From Sporothrix humicola (lineage: Eukaryota; Ascomycota; Sordariomycetes; Ophiostomatales; Ophiostomataceae), in NCBI GenBank assembly GCA_021396245.1, contig WNYE01000116.1, forward strand, positions 1 through 64,000: DNA of 64,000 nucleotides, read 5' to 3'. A model generated the notes under the pieces. That model did no database searches. It was not told the DNA's origin and saw only the letters and a list, made by a program, of their open reading frames with translations. The translations under genes and the position numbers were made by a program. This document shows, piece after piece, positions 44,315 to 57,455 of the stretch (positions are counted from its first letter, which is position 1; each line of letters opens with the position of its first letter).

Positions 44315-44965
44315 ATGCATACCCTCGCGAGCTCAATGCCACGCCTCTTTGGCCGGTCACAGACACCGACGCCATCACAAGTCCAAGAGCCGCCAGCTCC
44401 ACGAGCCAAACTCGTCCGACGAACAGGCGATCATTTTGTGCCGCTTCCCGGCCATGCCGGACACTCCGGATACACATCTCCGGCCTCGTTTGAGCCGCTT
44501 CGCCGTGAGGGCAGTTTGGCATCTGGTTCCTTGGCATCCGCGGCGGCCTCGGGCTACGAGGTTCTGCTCAACGGCCCAGACCGAAGCAGTCTCTGTGGGA
44601 GCAGTATCCGCGGAGGAAATGGAGGTGGGAGCGGAAGTGTTAACAACCAGCAGCACCGCTACTATGCTGTCCGGTCACAACGAAATATGCATCGCTCATG
44701 GCTAGCTGCAGCAGACGCCCGGAGACCATCGTGGTCTGGCGAACGGCCGCCACCTCGCAAACTGGTTAAAGATCCCGGCGGATCGGCGAGACCGTCAGCA
44801 TCGAGAGAAATTCCAGATGATACCGACTTGCGGCGGAAGGCTGCTGGGAGCACAAGCCAAGCCAATAGTGGAAGCTCGCCTACACACGAGAGAGGCAGCT
44901 CGGGCAGTCCTGGCTCACTAGGCATCCGGCGCAAGATCTCCCGGTGGCGTGATCTCCGATGGTGA
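44315..44965 (+). CDS. Hypothetical low-complexity basic protein
   Basis: Open frame of 216 aa ending RRKISRWRDLRW. I recognise no family. The predicted protein is disordered, rich in Ser, Gly, Arg and Pro, with a long SGS/GGG-type stretch in the middle and no signal peptide or membrane helix. It is the longest open frame in its neighbourhood whose composition is not explained by a strand-biased repeat. Codon choice is mixed, weaker in G/C third bases than in the sure genes. Met at 44336 (MPRLFGRSQTP) is an alternative start. It could equally be a chance frame or one exon of a larger gene. Confidence 0.35.
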   Translation: MHTLASSMPRLFGRSQTPTPSQVQEPPAPRAKLVRRTGDHFVPLPGHAGHSGYTSPASFEPLRREGSLASGSLASAAASGYEVLLNGPDRSSLCGSSIRGGNGGGSGSVNNQQHRYYAVRSQRNMHRSWLAAADARRPSWSGERPPPRKLVKDPGGSARPSASREIPDDTDLRRKAAGSTSQANSGSSPTHERGSSGSPGSLGIRRKISRWRDLRW

Positions 44966-45672
44966 ATATCTCGTGAGATCTCTCATTGGGGATACATTTG
45001 AGACCAATATCTTACGAGAGGCCGGATCGCTCATCTCAGAGACATGAGGACGGTTGTAGCCTTTTTTACTTTCATGCTGCATTTACGGTGTTGATTTTTA
45101 TATTGTACACCTTCTCCATTTCGAGCTTTTCTACATCATCTTTTCCACGTCCGTTTTGTCTCGGTTTATTTCCCTCATCATCCTCATTATTTTCTCGTTC
45201 ATATTTTCTATTTTGCATCGACTGTCAAACGGGCGTTTATTTTGTATATTTTCGGGCGCATGGCGGCATTTATATTTCTACCTGCCAATACAGTAGAATG
45301 AACATATATACATGCAAAAAGACACGAAATCTCACGATATCTGTCAAAAGTATGAATCTGGAATATCTCAAGATGCGGTCGATCCATAGCTATATTAAAT
45401 CTGGCACACCTTAATTGCCCTGGGATGGTGGTGTTGATCCCACTAACCCCACGAAAATACGTTGACCAACAGGCGGTCAGCTGCCAGCATCCAGCGCTAA
45501 GACCGCTGAAGGGGAGCTAGCTGTGCACCGTCCAGGCTCAGCTCTTTATCGCGTTTCTTATCGCTCAAAAAAATTTGCCCAAGCAAAGGCATCACCAAAT
45601 GTCACGACAAACGATAGCCTCGTCAACAATTATTCCACACACGACACACCTCCCTCCACACATATATACACA
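44966..45672. promoter_or_regulatory. Intergenic region before the exosome gene
   Basis: No gene. A pyrimidine-rich run lies at about 45,060-45,200. The 100 bp before the start codon is A/C-rich, ending ATATATACACAATGG, and probably includes the RRP43 promoter and leader. Confidence 0.5.
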
Positions 45673-46785
45673 ATGGCACAACAAAAGGGCCAATTGGCCC
45701 GCCCGATCTTTGCCAAGATTGCGCCGCACGAGTTCCTTGTCGCCAACCTTGCCCGCGAAAGTCAAGAAGGAGGATCACAACAAGGCACCCGTCCAAATGG
45801 CCGCACGCCCGACGAGTCTCGCGACTTTGACGTGCACACGGGCTCGCTGTCGCAAGCACATGGAAGCGCGGCTGTCCGCCTCGGACGTACGCGCGTTATC
45901 TGCGGCGTGCGCGGCGAGATCCTGCCCGTCACCAACATCCCCCAATACAGACCCTCGACAGTGGTCTCGACAGGGCCAGACACAGACAAGGCTGCCGTCG
46001 AGGCAGACAACCGCCGGCAGCTCAAGGACTACGATCTGCTAGTGCCCAACCTCGAGCTTGCTACGGGAAGCGCACCTGAGTTCTTGCCGGGTGGCCCGCC
46101 GTCGGTCCTGGCCCAGGTCCTGAGCACAAGACTTTATGCTCTGTTGCACAGCTCTGGTCTCGTCGACGCCGAGGCCCTCAAGATTTGGCACACCCCGGGA
46201 CGGAGAACCCAAGAGGGAGAAGACGAAGATATGGAGGTCGACGAGGAAGAGGATGACGAAGAAGAGGAGGACCGCACACCCGAAGTCAAGGCCTACTGGA
46301 CACTCTATATCGACCTATTGTTCCTCTCCTTTGACGGCAACCCCTTGGACGCCGCCTGGGCCGCCATCGTTGCCGCCCTACGTGATACCCGTCTGCCGCA
46401 TGCACGCTGGGACGCCGATAGAGACCGCGTCGTGTGCTCACCGCCCTCGGTTACGCCGCCGCCTCCATTGACTTTGAGAGGTCTGCCCGTGGCATCGACG
46501 GCTGTCGTCCTCGTCGAGAACCGCAAGCGGCAGCAGCGCCAGAGCAGCGAGGCCGCCGGCGGGCACTGGATCCTAGAAGACCCGGACCGGCTGGAGGAGG
46601 GCCAGTGCCACGAGACTGTGACTGTCGTCGTGGACTGTTCGCAGGGGACAGGCAAATTGACTTTCGTCCGCGCGCTGTCCAAGAGTGGTGGCGTTCTCGT
46701 CGGGCCCAAGGAGCTGCATGCACTCGTCGCATCGGCCGAGAAGCGGTGGGCAAGCCTGTCCAAGGCTCTGGGGCAGGGCGCCTGA
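45673..46785 (+). CDS. RRP43: Exosome complex subunit Rrp43 (RNase PH-like)
   Basis: Subunit of the six-member RNase PH-like ring of the nuclear and cytoplasmic RNA exosome (human EXOSC8), a structural part in 3'-5' RNA processing; ring subunits in fungi are catalytically inactive. Intron-less, 370 aa. The RNase PH fold shows as GRTPDESRDFDVHTGSLSQAHGSAAVRLGRTRVICGVRGEI near the N-terminus, LARPIF and PHEFL before it, then the second half LYIDLLFLSFDGNPLDAAWAAIVAALRDTRLP and a C-terminal VVVDCSQGTGKLTFVRALSKSGG. An acidic insertion rich in Glu and Asp (about residues 180-205) lies in the middle. I chose Met at 45673 (context ACACAATGGC) over a longer in-frame extension, since homologues begin close to this point. 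Confidence 0.92.
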   Translation: MAQQKGQLARPIFAKIAPHEFLVANLARESQEGGSQQGTRPNGRTPDESRDFDVHTGSLSQAHGSAAVRLGRTRVICGVRGEILPVTNIPQYRPSTVVSTGPDTDKAAVEADNRRQLKDYDLLVPNLELATGSAPEFLPGGPPSVLAQVLSTRLYALLHSSGLVDAEALKIWHTPGRRTQEGEDEDMEVDEEEDDEEEEDRTPEVKAYWTLYIDLLFLSFDGNPLDAAWAAIVAALRDTRLPHARWDADRDRVVCSPPSVTPPPPLTLRGLPVASTAVVLVENRKRQQRQSSEAAGGHWILEDPDRLEEGQCHETVTVVVDCSQGTGKLTFVRALSKSGGVLVGPKELHALVASAEKRWASLSKALGQGA

Positions 46786-47796
46786 AGAGGGGACAAGATG
46801 ATACGACACGACAAGTCGACGAAACAACAGTCATCGATACGGCGCTCCCTTAGGCAATGACCCGGAGACGGCTCTCGAAAGATACCCATGAAGGACACAG
46901 TCAATAAAGAGGCAAGCCGAGGTTTCAGCGGAAACAGGACGTCATATGCAAGAGCATATATACGAGTATATGGCCATGATCTCTGATCACAGCTCGTGGA
47001 CCGCTAGATACGAGATTGGTATGGCTTCCAAGATACCCAGAGCTCACCTTATATTGGTGAGAACACAAGAAGCAATGCTATACCAAGGATATCCTTGAGC
47101 TATTCATTTTTGAAGCAGGATCTCCAATACCTCCCTACATTATATTCAACATAGAGAAGAACATGGTATGGCGTAATGAAAGCATTGGTATCCATGCTCT
47201 CTGAAAGCAATAATAAATCAACACAATTCACTACAAATCCATAATAAATTCACGGCTCATGAGAATGGAATACATAAGCTCATCATAGAAGAGATGAATG
47301 TCCCGACCTTTCGAACCATCCTTACAGGCTTGAGGGTTTCCCCTTAAAATCAAGGGCAGTAGATACAGGTGGAGGTGTTTCGTTCAATCTCCCACTCTAC
47401 GGCTATATGCAATCCAGTGAAGGCTCGCAAATCCAAAAATGCAGCACGAGTAGCCATCGACACGCCCCGTGAAGGGTGTGGGTTTGAGCAGCCGTCGCAT
47501 TCGGTGGCAGAGTGGGTTGTTGAAGAAGAAAAGAGAAGAGAGGAAAGAGAGGTCGAAACGCGTGAGAAAGCTTTTTCATAGTGAGAGATACAGTGGATGG
47601 GCAGGGGCGGTGCGGAGAAACGTGTGTCCGCGCTAAGGTGGACAGTGGACGGTTGCGCCTGCCCCACTCTATGCTCAAGTTCTTGCATCCATCTCAATTT
47701 CTGCCTATCGAAAAGCTTCCTCCTTTTCCTCCTTTCTTCTCTTCCTTTGTTTTTTCTCCCCTCACAAGCAGCCTTCACCGCGTCACAGACACAATC
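46786..47796. promoter_or_regulatory. Intergenic region between RRP43 and MRS6
   Basis: About 1 kb, AT-rich in its left two-thirds, with no gene visible. The last 100 bp is a pyrimidine-rich leader (TTCCTCCTTTTCC...) that suits the promoter of the next gene. Confidence 0.5.
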
Positions 47797-49811
47797 ATGG
47801 AGTCCCTTTCAGACACCATTTGGGATGTTGTCATCTGCGGCACGGGGCTGCAGCAGTCTCTTCTCGCACTGTAAGTCTTTTCCCACATGCGTGTCTCGCC
47901 TCATGATTTCTTGATTTCCAAGCGACGTTTTCCGAGTCCTTGTTTCTGACTGACTCTAGCCCCTGAACTTGTGATTTTGACCTGGCCTGTCCCTTTGATA
48001 TAGAGCTCTCTCTCGCTCCAACAAGAACATTTTGCACATCGACCCGAACCAGTACTATGGCGGGTCCGAGGCTGCCCTGAGCCTCTCCGAAGCCGACGCG
48101 TGGACAGCACCTCGTCCGGAAGCGTCGGCAGTGCGACCGACCACCACAACAGAAGCCAATGTGAAGCTTGGCCCTCTGTCGCAGTACTCGGTCGCTCTGG
48201 CGCCGCAGTTTCTGCACGCACGCTCGGCCCTCGTTGAATTGCTCGTATCCTCGCGCGCGTTTCGGCAACTCGAGTTCCTGGCCGTGTCGTCGTTTTTCGT
48301 TCTCGACTCTTCCGAGTCCTCGACCTCCTCCTCCCCATCCATTACGCGCATCCCAGCGACCCGCGAAGACGTCTTTGCCAGCACTGCCATGCCTGCCCGT
48401 GCCAAGCGCCAGCTGATGAAGTTTCTCAAGTCTGTCTTGGCATTTGACGAGGCCCAGGGCGAGGAGAGCGACAATTCTTGGGCAGAACATGCCGATGAAC
48501 CGCTCGGCGCGTACTTGCAGTCGAAGTTTAGCCTCGATAACCGGATGCGGGACAATGTGCTCGCTCTCACTCTGTCGCTGGACGGCGCAGCTGTGACTGT
48601 CAAACAAGGCATGTCGCGGCTGCACCGGCACATTACATCGATGGGCCTGTTCGGTCCCGGGTTCGCGGCCGTGTGTCCCAAGTGGGGTGGCTACGGTGAG
48701 ATTGTGCAGGTGGCGTGTCGGGCGGCGGCCGTTGGCGGCGCAATCTACATGCTGGGCAGCGGCATCAAGTCAGTGAAGGAGGCCACACCCGTAGATGGAG
48801 AAGCTCAAACAGAGAAGCTTCTCGAGTTGGAGCTAACGCGCGACATGGCGGTCAAGACGAAGCTGCTCGTTCGCGGCGACGAAGACATTATCGAGGCGTC
48901 GCCAGAGTCTCCTGCACCTGCTCCCGGCGAAGGACAACAGCTCAGCAGACTCATTGCTGTGGTCGGCGCTCCGTTGCCGTTCCTGTTTGCGCCGACAGTC
49001 GAGGGAGCCCCGGTGGCTGGCGGGGCGGTGATAGCCTTGTCGGCCGGTCGGCCGGTGTCGGCTGATGGCCCGGCGCCGGAGCACCCCGTGTTTGTGATGG
49101 CACACTCCAGTGATACTGGAGAGTGTCCAGTTGGTCAGAGTAAGTCGAAATCTCCCTTTGTACATTTTCTTACCTATAAACACACCCATTCTTCATCCCC
49201 CCGAAGCTACATGATGATTCTTGAATCAAAAAAACTTATCTACATTGTCTGAGCTCTTGCTTTGACGAGAACATATTCGATCTGATCAGCTTTCTTTCCG
49301 TCCACTTTGTTTCCGTCTTATTATTTTACATCATACTGTGGAAATTTGAAGCTAACAAACAGGTGTTCTTCAATTTACAACGATCCGTACTGAGGGCAGC
49401 AAGGCCCTGTTGGAGGCCGCACTCCAGACGCTGCTAGCCGCCTTTGCATCAGAAATGGCAAAGGATGCAAGCAGTGATACCGAGAACAAGGGTGACGGCA
49501 GCAACAGCGGCGAAACTGTTTTGCCGTCGTCAACGTCATTACCCGTTCTCTACCAGCTGTACTATGAGCAGCCGAGAGCGGAGGTGAAGGACACGGAAGT
49601 AACCCCAGCACCGCAGTCCGAGGCCTCTCCTAGCACATTCCGCTTCCCGCCGCTACCCGTCGACCTCATGGTGGAGGACGGGCCGCTCGACGTAGTGCGA
49701 GAGGCATGGCGGCGGGTAGTTGGTGCTGAGGCAGGTGACGATGTTGATGCAGAGTATATGAAGTTTGTTGATCGTGAAGGCAACGATGCCGACGACATGG
49801 AGTACGACTGA
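47797..49811 (+). CDS. MRS6: Rab escort protein (GDI/REP family, Mrs6-like)
   Basis: Component A of Rab geranylgeranyl transferase: it presents newly made Rab GTPases for prenylation and carries them to membranes. 552 aa in three exons: 47797-47870, 48004-49139 and 49363-49811, all joins in frame. The GDI/REP nucleotide-fold start reads WDVVICGTGLQQSLLALALSRSNKNILHIDPNQYYGG across the first intron. The Rab-binding platform region follows (LGPLSQYSVALAPQFLHARSALVELLVSS), then SVKQGMSRLHRHITSMGLFG and KWGGYGEIVQVACRAAAVGGAIYMLG. The length, over 500 aa with insertions, favours REP over the roughly 450-aa Rab GDI. The tail is acidic, ending in DADDMEYD. Intron 2 is long for this window (223 nt). 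Confidence 0.9.
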
Positions 49812-51717
49812 GCGGTGTCGGCGAGTTGACGTCAACGAGTCGGGTGTATTTTTATGACGTTTTTGCTATTTTTACCACATTCTGCATGACACGATACCTA
49901 CGAGGACGCTTTAATATCATGATTTTATTTTATTTTCTGCTTCCTTTTCTTGACTTTTGCTTTGTTGGAAATTTTCTTTCTCGCCTCGATTATATTCTCT
50001 CGGGATATCCGTCTTAATACGTCTGTTATTGGCACTCTAGCCGACGGCTGCTGTTGGCCGTACTGTCGTATCGGCTTGACATTGGCCTGTCGTCGGATGT
50101 GGTACAGAATGACGGGACCGTAGTGCCCTATCAAAGCTGTCAAAAAGCATCGAAGAGTTGAAAAGAGAATGAGAGAGAACAATGCTCGGCACGCCTCGGG
50201 AGCGGCACAGCACACGCTGTATGCAGAGGAAAGATCTCACCATGGTTGCAATAGGCACGAAAAAAAACAATGAAATGACGAGAGAGGGAATTGCGGCGAT
50301 AGGCCCGTCCGCTCACCGGCCGGTCGTGCCCAATATGCTATTTTCGTTGCATATTTTATTCAATTGCCGTCCTCAGTCGAGGCCCAATCCATGGGTGCCA
50401 TGTCAAGGCAAGGAAGAAAAGGACCGTTTCTTTCTTTCTTTTTTTTTTCTTTTGTTTTTCCCGTTCTTTTTCATTCTTTGATTCCTTCCATTATCTCAGC
50501 TGTCGTTGGTCCAAAACACGTCACTTGGTCGTCACTCGCCATCAATCTCCGCTCTTCCGCATTTTCTGCTGCTGCTCTTCTTTATTTTCGCCACAATCCT
50601 ATGGTTTTTTTTTTTCTGAGCATCGTCCCGTGTTGGCCACTGCAAGGGCCCTCCGCAGCTGAACATTGCATGGCAGTGGACCCTCTCGTACCTTTTTTTT
50701 TTTTTTCTTTTTTCATTCCGTACGACAACCACATACGTTCAGTCGCTCTTTTGCCTGTCTTTTATAGCCACAGCCATGTGTTTCCTATTCGGTCGTACAC
50801 TCCATTGCCTTCTAAAGACCACAAAGTACAAAACATCGCAAGAGACTGCCTCGGTGGGCGTTGGAGTGCGGCTCTACCGAGCAACGGGACCAACAGGACA
50901 AGTGCCGACCTTTTTTAGTGCCTCTGTACTCACAGACACGACATTGAAACCGTCAATGATATTAAGGGGAAACAGATCAGAATACCAGAGGAGGGCGACC
51001 TTGCGAGCGTCGGTCACGCATGGCAGCCCTCTTGTCCAACCTCACCGTCCGGTTTTTGGCCGGTCGTACAAGCTCGACGATGTGGAGGATGTGGAAGTTG
51101 TGGAGAGAATACAGAAAGGGAAAGAATAGTGTGCAAAAAAAGAAAGAAAGAAAGAGAACCAGATATGGCAGTAGTTAGTGTCACAATGTACAAAAGGTGC
51201 ACAAAATTGTGTGACTCGCCGTCATCGCCTTATTTTCAGCACCGTTGGCATCGTGGAGAAGCAAGGCATGGGCAGACGGTTTTCTCCGGACTTCAGACAA
51301 CAGTACTTTTGTTCTTTTGTTTGGATCTCGACCGGGTGATGAACAAGGATGAGACCGGGCGGACATTTAAATTCCCCGAAACAGCGACATGTGTACAAGA
51401 GCACCGTGCCTTTTTCTTGTAAGCGATGGCCTTGTTACTCATGCGGCCTTGTCAAAAGCATGGTGTGCATGTCGAGCTGAGACGTGCGGAAGATGTGGGG
51501 ATGGAGAAGAGACAACGGAGATATAGACGAAGGCAAATCAAGGTTCCAGATCACTGTGTTTCAAAAAGGCAAAAGAGACCATCCAGACCATCCAGACATA
51601 TCTAATGATTGTACGAGGCGCCAACCGACGAACAGAGAAAGCGGTGAGATATACGAGCAGACAAAACATGTTATTTAGCACAATGCTGAAGTCCAGAGAT
51701 TTTGCAAGATCGTACAT

Positions 51718-51853
51718 TAGTTTATACGATTTTGCGAAAATTATATATAATAAAAATAATTAAACATAATGGTGCCATTATTTTATTTACAAAATTTATT
51801 TTCACAGATTCATTTTTAAATAAATATATTTCCAAATTCTTTATTCACAAGGG
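51718..51853. other. Short AT-rich island
   Basis: About 135 bp of strongly AT-rich sequence between ordinary stretches. It could be a mitochondrial-DNA fragment, a RIP-affected relic or a transcription-end region. Nothing decides between them. Confidence 0.5.
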
Positions 51854-54823
51854 AAACGTCATCCGTTGTCTCGCATCCGATCCGATCTTGCCTCCTCCCC
51901 TCACCTTTTCTCCTCACCTTGCGTCGACTGCTTGCAAATAGAGACAGCGAAAGCAGTCATATGATGCCGACCTCATGCAGGCCGAACCCACCTTTTGGAA
52001 CCAGAACCAGAGATGAAGACAATAGGCATCCGACAGAACCAAGGAATGAACGAAGATCATAAGATAAAGGTGAGCAACCACAAAGAAATAGCAAGCAATC
52101 CCTGTAAAGATGGAGGGCATCGTCTGTTGGTAAGCTTGTCTTCACCGTAGAGGCTAAAATAATAACAATAATACTAATAAATATAAGACCCATATGCACT
52201 GAAATGCGTGCATACAGGCTTCCCTCAGAATTCCTTGAAGCCTGGATGCATACGGCTGCATGCAGTTTGCATGCAGAGGTGCAATACCAAGCTCGAGAGG
52301 ATCCAAGATCGAACCACTGCCGTTGCGGTGAAACACGCATTGCGATGCTTTCGAAAGTTCAGTGCCGTTTTCATCCTTTCTTTTTTTTTTTTTTCCCTTC
52401 TCTTCTTCTTTTTGTTCCTTTTCCACTGGCAACCACACAGTTCCCTCTTTGGGACACCTTGTGGAGACTTACCAACCTTTTGGTTTCCATTACAACAATA
52501 CTCGTAATTTTCAAGGTATGACGCCTCACCTTTTTGGTGACTTTTGTAAGAGATATTCGCCCTGTTTCTCGCAATGAGGGGAACGTGCTTCATGGCTTTC
52601 TCGCTTGGAGTCGCTTACACACCCTCGGTCATCTGTTTCTTCTGTCTTTTTCTTTTTGCCATTTCTTTTTGCTATTTGTTTTTACTACTTTCTTTTTGCT
52701 GCTTTCTTTTTGTTGGCTTCCTTTCTTGGTATTCCGCACAAGCACCGCATTTACTGCCCAAGCCTGAATATGCGTGTTTTCCAAGGCCTATTAGTACTTG
52801 GCTATCCTCAGCTCAACCCCTTCCCTGTTTGCCACAAAATAGGGGCCCGATGGCGTCCTCTCGCTTATGACTCTCTGCCGTTGTTTTCTTTTTCGCTTCT
52901 GTGCCTCTGCTTGCTCTATATTTTTGCTTTCTTCTTCTCACTATTGGAGTGTTCATTCCTGTTGTTTTGCCTCCACACCGGTTGTCGTGCTTTCTTTTTC
53001 TGCTGCTCTTTTTTCTTCTTTCGGTCCAGATGCATCCGTCCTGCCCGTAAATTGCTGCCCGCCCTGGAATTGCGAATGCATATTGGGTTTTGTCAGTGTC
53101 TAGATTCCCTTGAAAAGTCCCCGTCTTTCCAAAAGTCGGCATTCCGCGTACTCGTATTGCCGTGGCTTCCTTCCGCTTTTGCTTTTTGCTTTTTGCTTTT
53201 TGCTTCTGCTTTCTGTTCTCCTGCCATATCCATGCCGCTGTTGCCCTTGTTAAGGGACCACTGTTGCCATTTCAGTACAATGTCCGTCCCGACTCCCAAA
53301 AGGAAGTTGCGACCCAGCATTCATTGTGTTCTCAGTGTCTACCTTCCACTTGAGCGCACTGACCTTGGCACTCCGATCGCCCCTTCCGTGCATGATCTCT
53401 TCAGACGTGTCGCTTTGTCTCGATCGAATCTCCCTTTTGGGTCGATGCCCGCTTCTGTGTTGAAGCCTCATGATTAAAGCCTCTTGTTGGTATCTTGCAT
53501 TTACTCTCTCCCTCCCCTCCCATTATGCATGCACTGGCCACCTGCTGGTCTGACGGGGCCGGGTCTGACAGGCCGCCAAAGACGAAAAAAAAAAAACGAA
53601 AGACGGCCTCTATGCGACGACATGCGACGCTCGAATATCGCCTCCTCGTGTTCACCTTGCTTTGTGCAAAGAAAAACGTGCATTTCTTTGCTTTCTTTGG
53701 TCCAAACTGCACGTCGCCTCGACCTATCGCTGATTGCTGTCCAGATCCGTCGGCTATGGCACTCCGAGGGTGCAATTACGAGTATTACGATAGAAGTGTA
53801 AGTGGAAGTGAAAGTGAGAGCGAGAGTGCAAGTGCAAGTGCGGGTACTTTTTGTCTGTGCGTCTGCCAGTTTCCAGTGTCACCCACCACAGCAGCGCAGG
53901 CCCCTGCCGTCTTTGATGCAGTCAACACCGTCTCTTTTGTGCTTTGTGCGACTGCAAGCGTTTTCAGCCACCGACAGAACTCTTCATATGACATCCGCCC
54001 TTCCCCATCTTGTGTCCACACGGAGTACGAGTATCCTTTTGTATTTTGCTTGCAGAAGCTGCCCTGATTCTTACATCTTCCCTTTCGCCTTTGCCTTTCG
54101 CATTTGCCCTTTGTCTTTTGCCTCTCAAACTCTAGTCTCGAACCCCATTTCTCATTTCTCATTTCTCAGGCGGTCTGGCCCACCATCTGATGCAGTGTGT
54201 CCCGTGCGCTCTTTTTCTGGGTCGGCCCTGGGTCTTGGGCCGGGTCTTGCTTCTCTTTGGATTCTGATTTGATTTCTTGGGTCGACCAGATCGGCAGAAA
54301 GTCAGAAGGAAAAGATGATTTGTCGCAAACCAAGGGCTGAAAAAGAGGAAAAAGTCGGTCTCGTCGCCCGTCCTTTGTGAGATCCCCTTCTCTTCTTCCA
54401 CGGACATTCCCTCGACCCGGTAGATGGCGCTTGGATTCTTGGGCCATCTCACTCCATGTTCTCCATACGACGTATGCCCTCCCACTTACGACGCTCGACG
54501 CATCTTTTGCTCTCTTTGTCCCCTCACCTGCACACCGACATAGTTAAGAAGCTGCACAAGGTTCAAACAAGTCTAGCCTGTCGCCAGAAAACAAGCATCT
54601 TCTTGGGACGGCGTCCCCTCCTGCATATCTGGTACATGTTCACTCCGTGCAAGCTGCGTTATCAGGGATTCTAGTTTTCTATTAATCCATCTCTTCCCCA
54701 AATCCTCGCCCTGATGGCAACGTCTCCTCGGCCGATATCGTACCGTAGAGCGTAGCTTCCCGTCTGAAAATGACCAGAGATGGAAGGACGCAAAATGAAA
54801 CGGGATGGAAGAAGAACCGCATG

Positions 54824-54832
54824 TACTCCGTA
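54824..54832. repeat. Exact TACTCCGTA 9-mer
   Basis: Third gene-poor stretch, in the context TGTACTCCGTAAT. Confidence 0.6.
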
Positions 54833-56251
54833 ATGGCAAATGAAAAGAAGTAATGAAGCAACGGGGTGATTGTTACGGTTCGACAGAAGAATGTCAAGAT
54901 GAGAGGTCGTGCAAAGTGCACTATCATCCACTAACACGCTAACAAGTGCTGGAAACGAACGCTACCAAGTGACACTACGGGGGCTTCCGTCCATCCAAGT
55001 TGTTAGTGGGGAAGGTGTGTGGGGGCGCTAAAAGGGCACAAAGAGCACCTGTACACCAAAAAAGCCTCTGACAAACGGAACGGCCACACCCTCCCACTAA
55101 AAGGAGGCCAAATAGGCCTCGAAATAACGGCCGTCCCGACAACAATTGTCCCGAGCAGTTGTCCGAACAGATGTGCCGACCAGTTGGGGGCCGAACAAAA
55201 TGTGCACCTGAGAAACAGACTTGCGACGATGTGAAAAGTGTGGGAGGACATAGCAAACGGACAAACGAAGGAGGTGTGATGACAAACAGAAAAGAGACAA
55301 ACTCTCACAATCACAGGCTTGAAACGACGAACAAGCAGGAGGAAAATAGGTGAGGCGAACGGAAAGCCAGCCTCACTGCAACGTTCAACTGTGACTGTAA
55401 CGATAACCACGATATTCTCGACTTCAGGCCTGTCACCCTTTTTTTTTCACCCCCTTTTCCTTCCCTTTCTTCGTTCTTCTTTTCTATGGAAACTTGCCTG
55501 CCCACAAAAAAGGACCCCTATCCCTGTATCTGCGGTCGTTGAGTTGCGGCCTTGCCTGGTGTGGCCTCGTTTTGTCGTCGACAGATTCTGTCTTCTCTTG
55601 TACCTTTGTCTCTCAGTATCCCGCATTTTGGTGGGACAGCGCACGGCCCAAGTTGATATCAGAGGATTCAAGACATGGAAAGAGCCACCCTCCACCATGG
55701 TTGTTGCGGGCAGATACCAGCTGGGGAAGGTGCCACTGTGCATATCTGGTCTCAGGAAAGAGCACACCTGTGAGGGACAGTCAACACACTGCAATCGGCA
55801 GGAGCGACCGCTGGGTCGGCATAAACACCGACGGCCAAGCCATAGGCCATTCTCGACCTTGGGCCTTGACTGTTCTGGCCATATTCCTCGAGCCTTTCAT
55901 TCTTTCCATGCAGGCCCTGCATCTTCGCCGCGCACGCCTTTGCCTTGGGTCGCGGTGCATGCAGTCTGCATTACATTACAGGCGGCACTGCTATATGTGC
56001 GTCTTCCAGGGAACTGGTCAAGACCGATGGGCCACCACGTGTGTTCGGCTTTGTAGGCCGCGTGTTGTCGTCTTATTCTTGCTGTTTTTTACTGTTCTTT
56101 TTGTTGTGAGTTCCTTGGCTCGCTTGGCTGTCTCGACTTTGACTTCCTTGATTTGCAGTGTTTTCCTTTTTATTCTCCCCTCTAACTTTCTTTTTCTCCG
56201 CCTCACTTTGATCCCTGGTCACCCCAAATGTCTCTCTTTTTCTCTCTATTT

Positions 56252-56260
56252 TACGGAGTA
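56252..56260. repeat. Exact TACGGAGTA 9-mer
   Basis: Inside a pyrimidine-rich run, in the context TTTACGGAGTACT. Confidence 0.6.
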
Positions 56261-57455
56261 CTTTCTCTCCTTTTCTCAGCAGCCCCATCCCTTTCTTTGC
56301 AGAGACCCGAACGCCCGAAATAACCTGCCAGAAGAAGAAAACCGGAGATCCAGAAACGCACAATACCCGCATTTTGCATTCCTCGACAAGAAGTCCAGGA
56401 GAAGTCCTCGACAATCGACAATCACTGTCTCTTTCCAGCAGTCTGCCCTCGCAAGGTTTCTCGCTTCCTCGCAAGGTCTTCCCCAAACAAAGACATGATC
56501 ACCACCAGCATGCTTTTTCTGGGGGCATTCCTTATTGTTTTATCTGCACTTTCTCTTTCTGGTCCCCTTGTGCCACTGCCGTTATTGTTCAGAGTATTCC
56601 GTACTCTCAATTAATACCTGTCAAAAATTATGTGCGGGTCCCTCTCCCGTGTCTTTCGCTTCGCTTCTTCCTGGGAAGATCCCAAGACAAGGGACCCTAA
56701 CTTTTCTGTGCATGCCTGAGTCCGCTAATACGAAAAGGCTAGATCTGGCCCACTGCACTTCACTGCACTTCCATCTCTTGTTTTCCTCGCCATCACGGCA
56801 CCGCCGCCTTGCGGGTTTGGGTTTCTTCCCCTCTTTCGGGTCGAGCTCTCCCATTTTCCTTAACTTCTCCACATATTCCCCTCCTCTTTTCCTTCTATTG
56901 ACCTCTTATTTTGCCCGAACTCGTCCTTTGTATAAAAAAAGGCCAGTCCGTAAGACCGCACTGTTGGTCCCAACCACCGTTAGTACACCTGCTTGTACGA
57001 AGTAAGATACATTCAGACCGATAGAGGGCGAGGAAAGGTCATAGGTCGTAAAAGACCACGAATCAGAGACGGAGCCTGCCGACGCTTCCATTTCCCATAT
57101 ACACCGGTCAGTCTTTACTGTCAGACGGCTCACTGTAAGACATGCGCGCTCTCTAATTGTCACTTGCGCTCATGTGCCTTTAAACGTCGTAAAACTATCC
57201 CCTCACAATGACCCGGTGGACTGGTCGGCCGAGGCGCCCCTCCCATTCCCTATTCCTATTCAGCCCGAGGTGGACTGTCTTGTCTCGCCTTGTTGTCTTA
57301 GACGGTGCTTTTCTTTTCCTTTTTTTATTTGTTTTTATTTTTTTATCTATCAAGAGTTCTCGCAAGCTGACTGGCATACCGGCACATTTTGTGAGCCCTT
57401 TCTCGCATCTCGTTTATCTTGGAACATAATTAAATAAAAGCTAGTAAAATACACC

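Noticed and set aside
52296..52330. GGTTCGATC on the minus strand as a tRNA T-loop
   Set aside because: The flanking bases do not form a T stem, and no anticodon arm can be folded.
52605..53477. 290-codon + frame with hydrophobic stretches
   Set aside because: F/L/C/S-rich string produced by the pyrimidine-rich strand, not convincing membrane helices.
55494..56498. 334-codon + frame
   Set aside because: Same strand-composition effect. No domain, and codon use differs from the sure genes.
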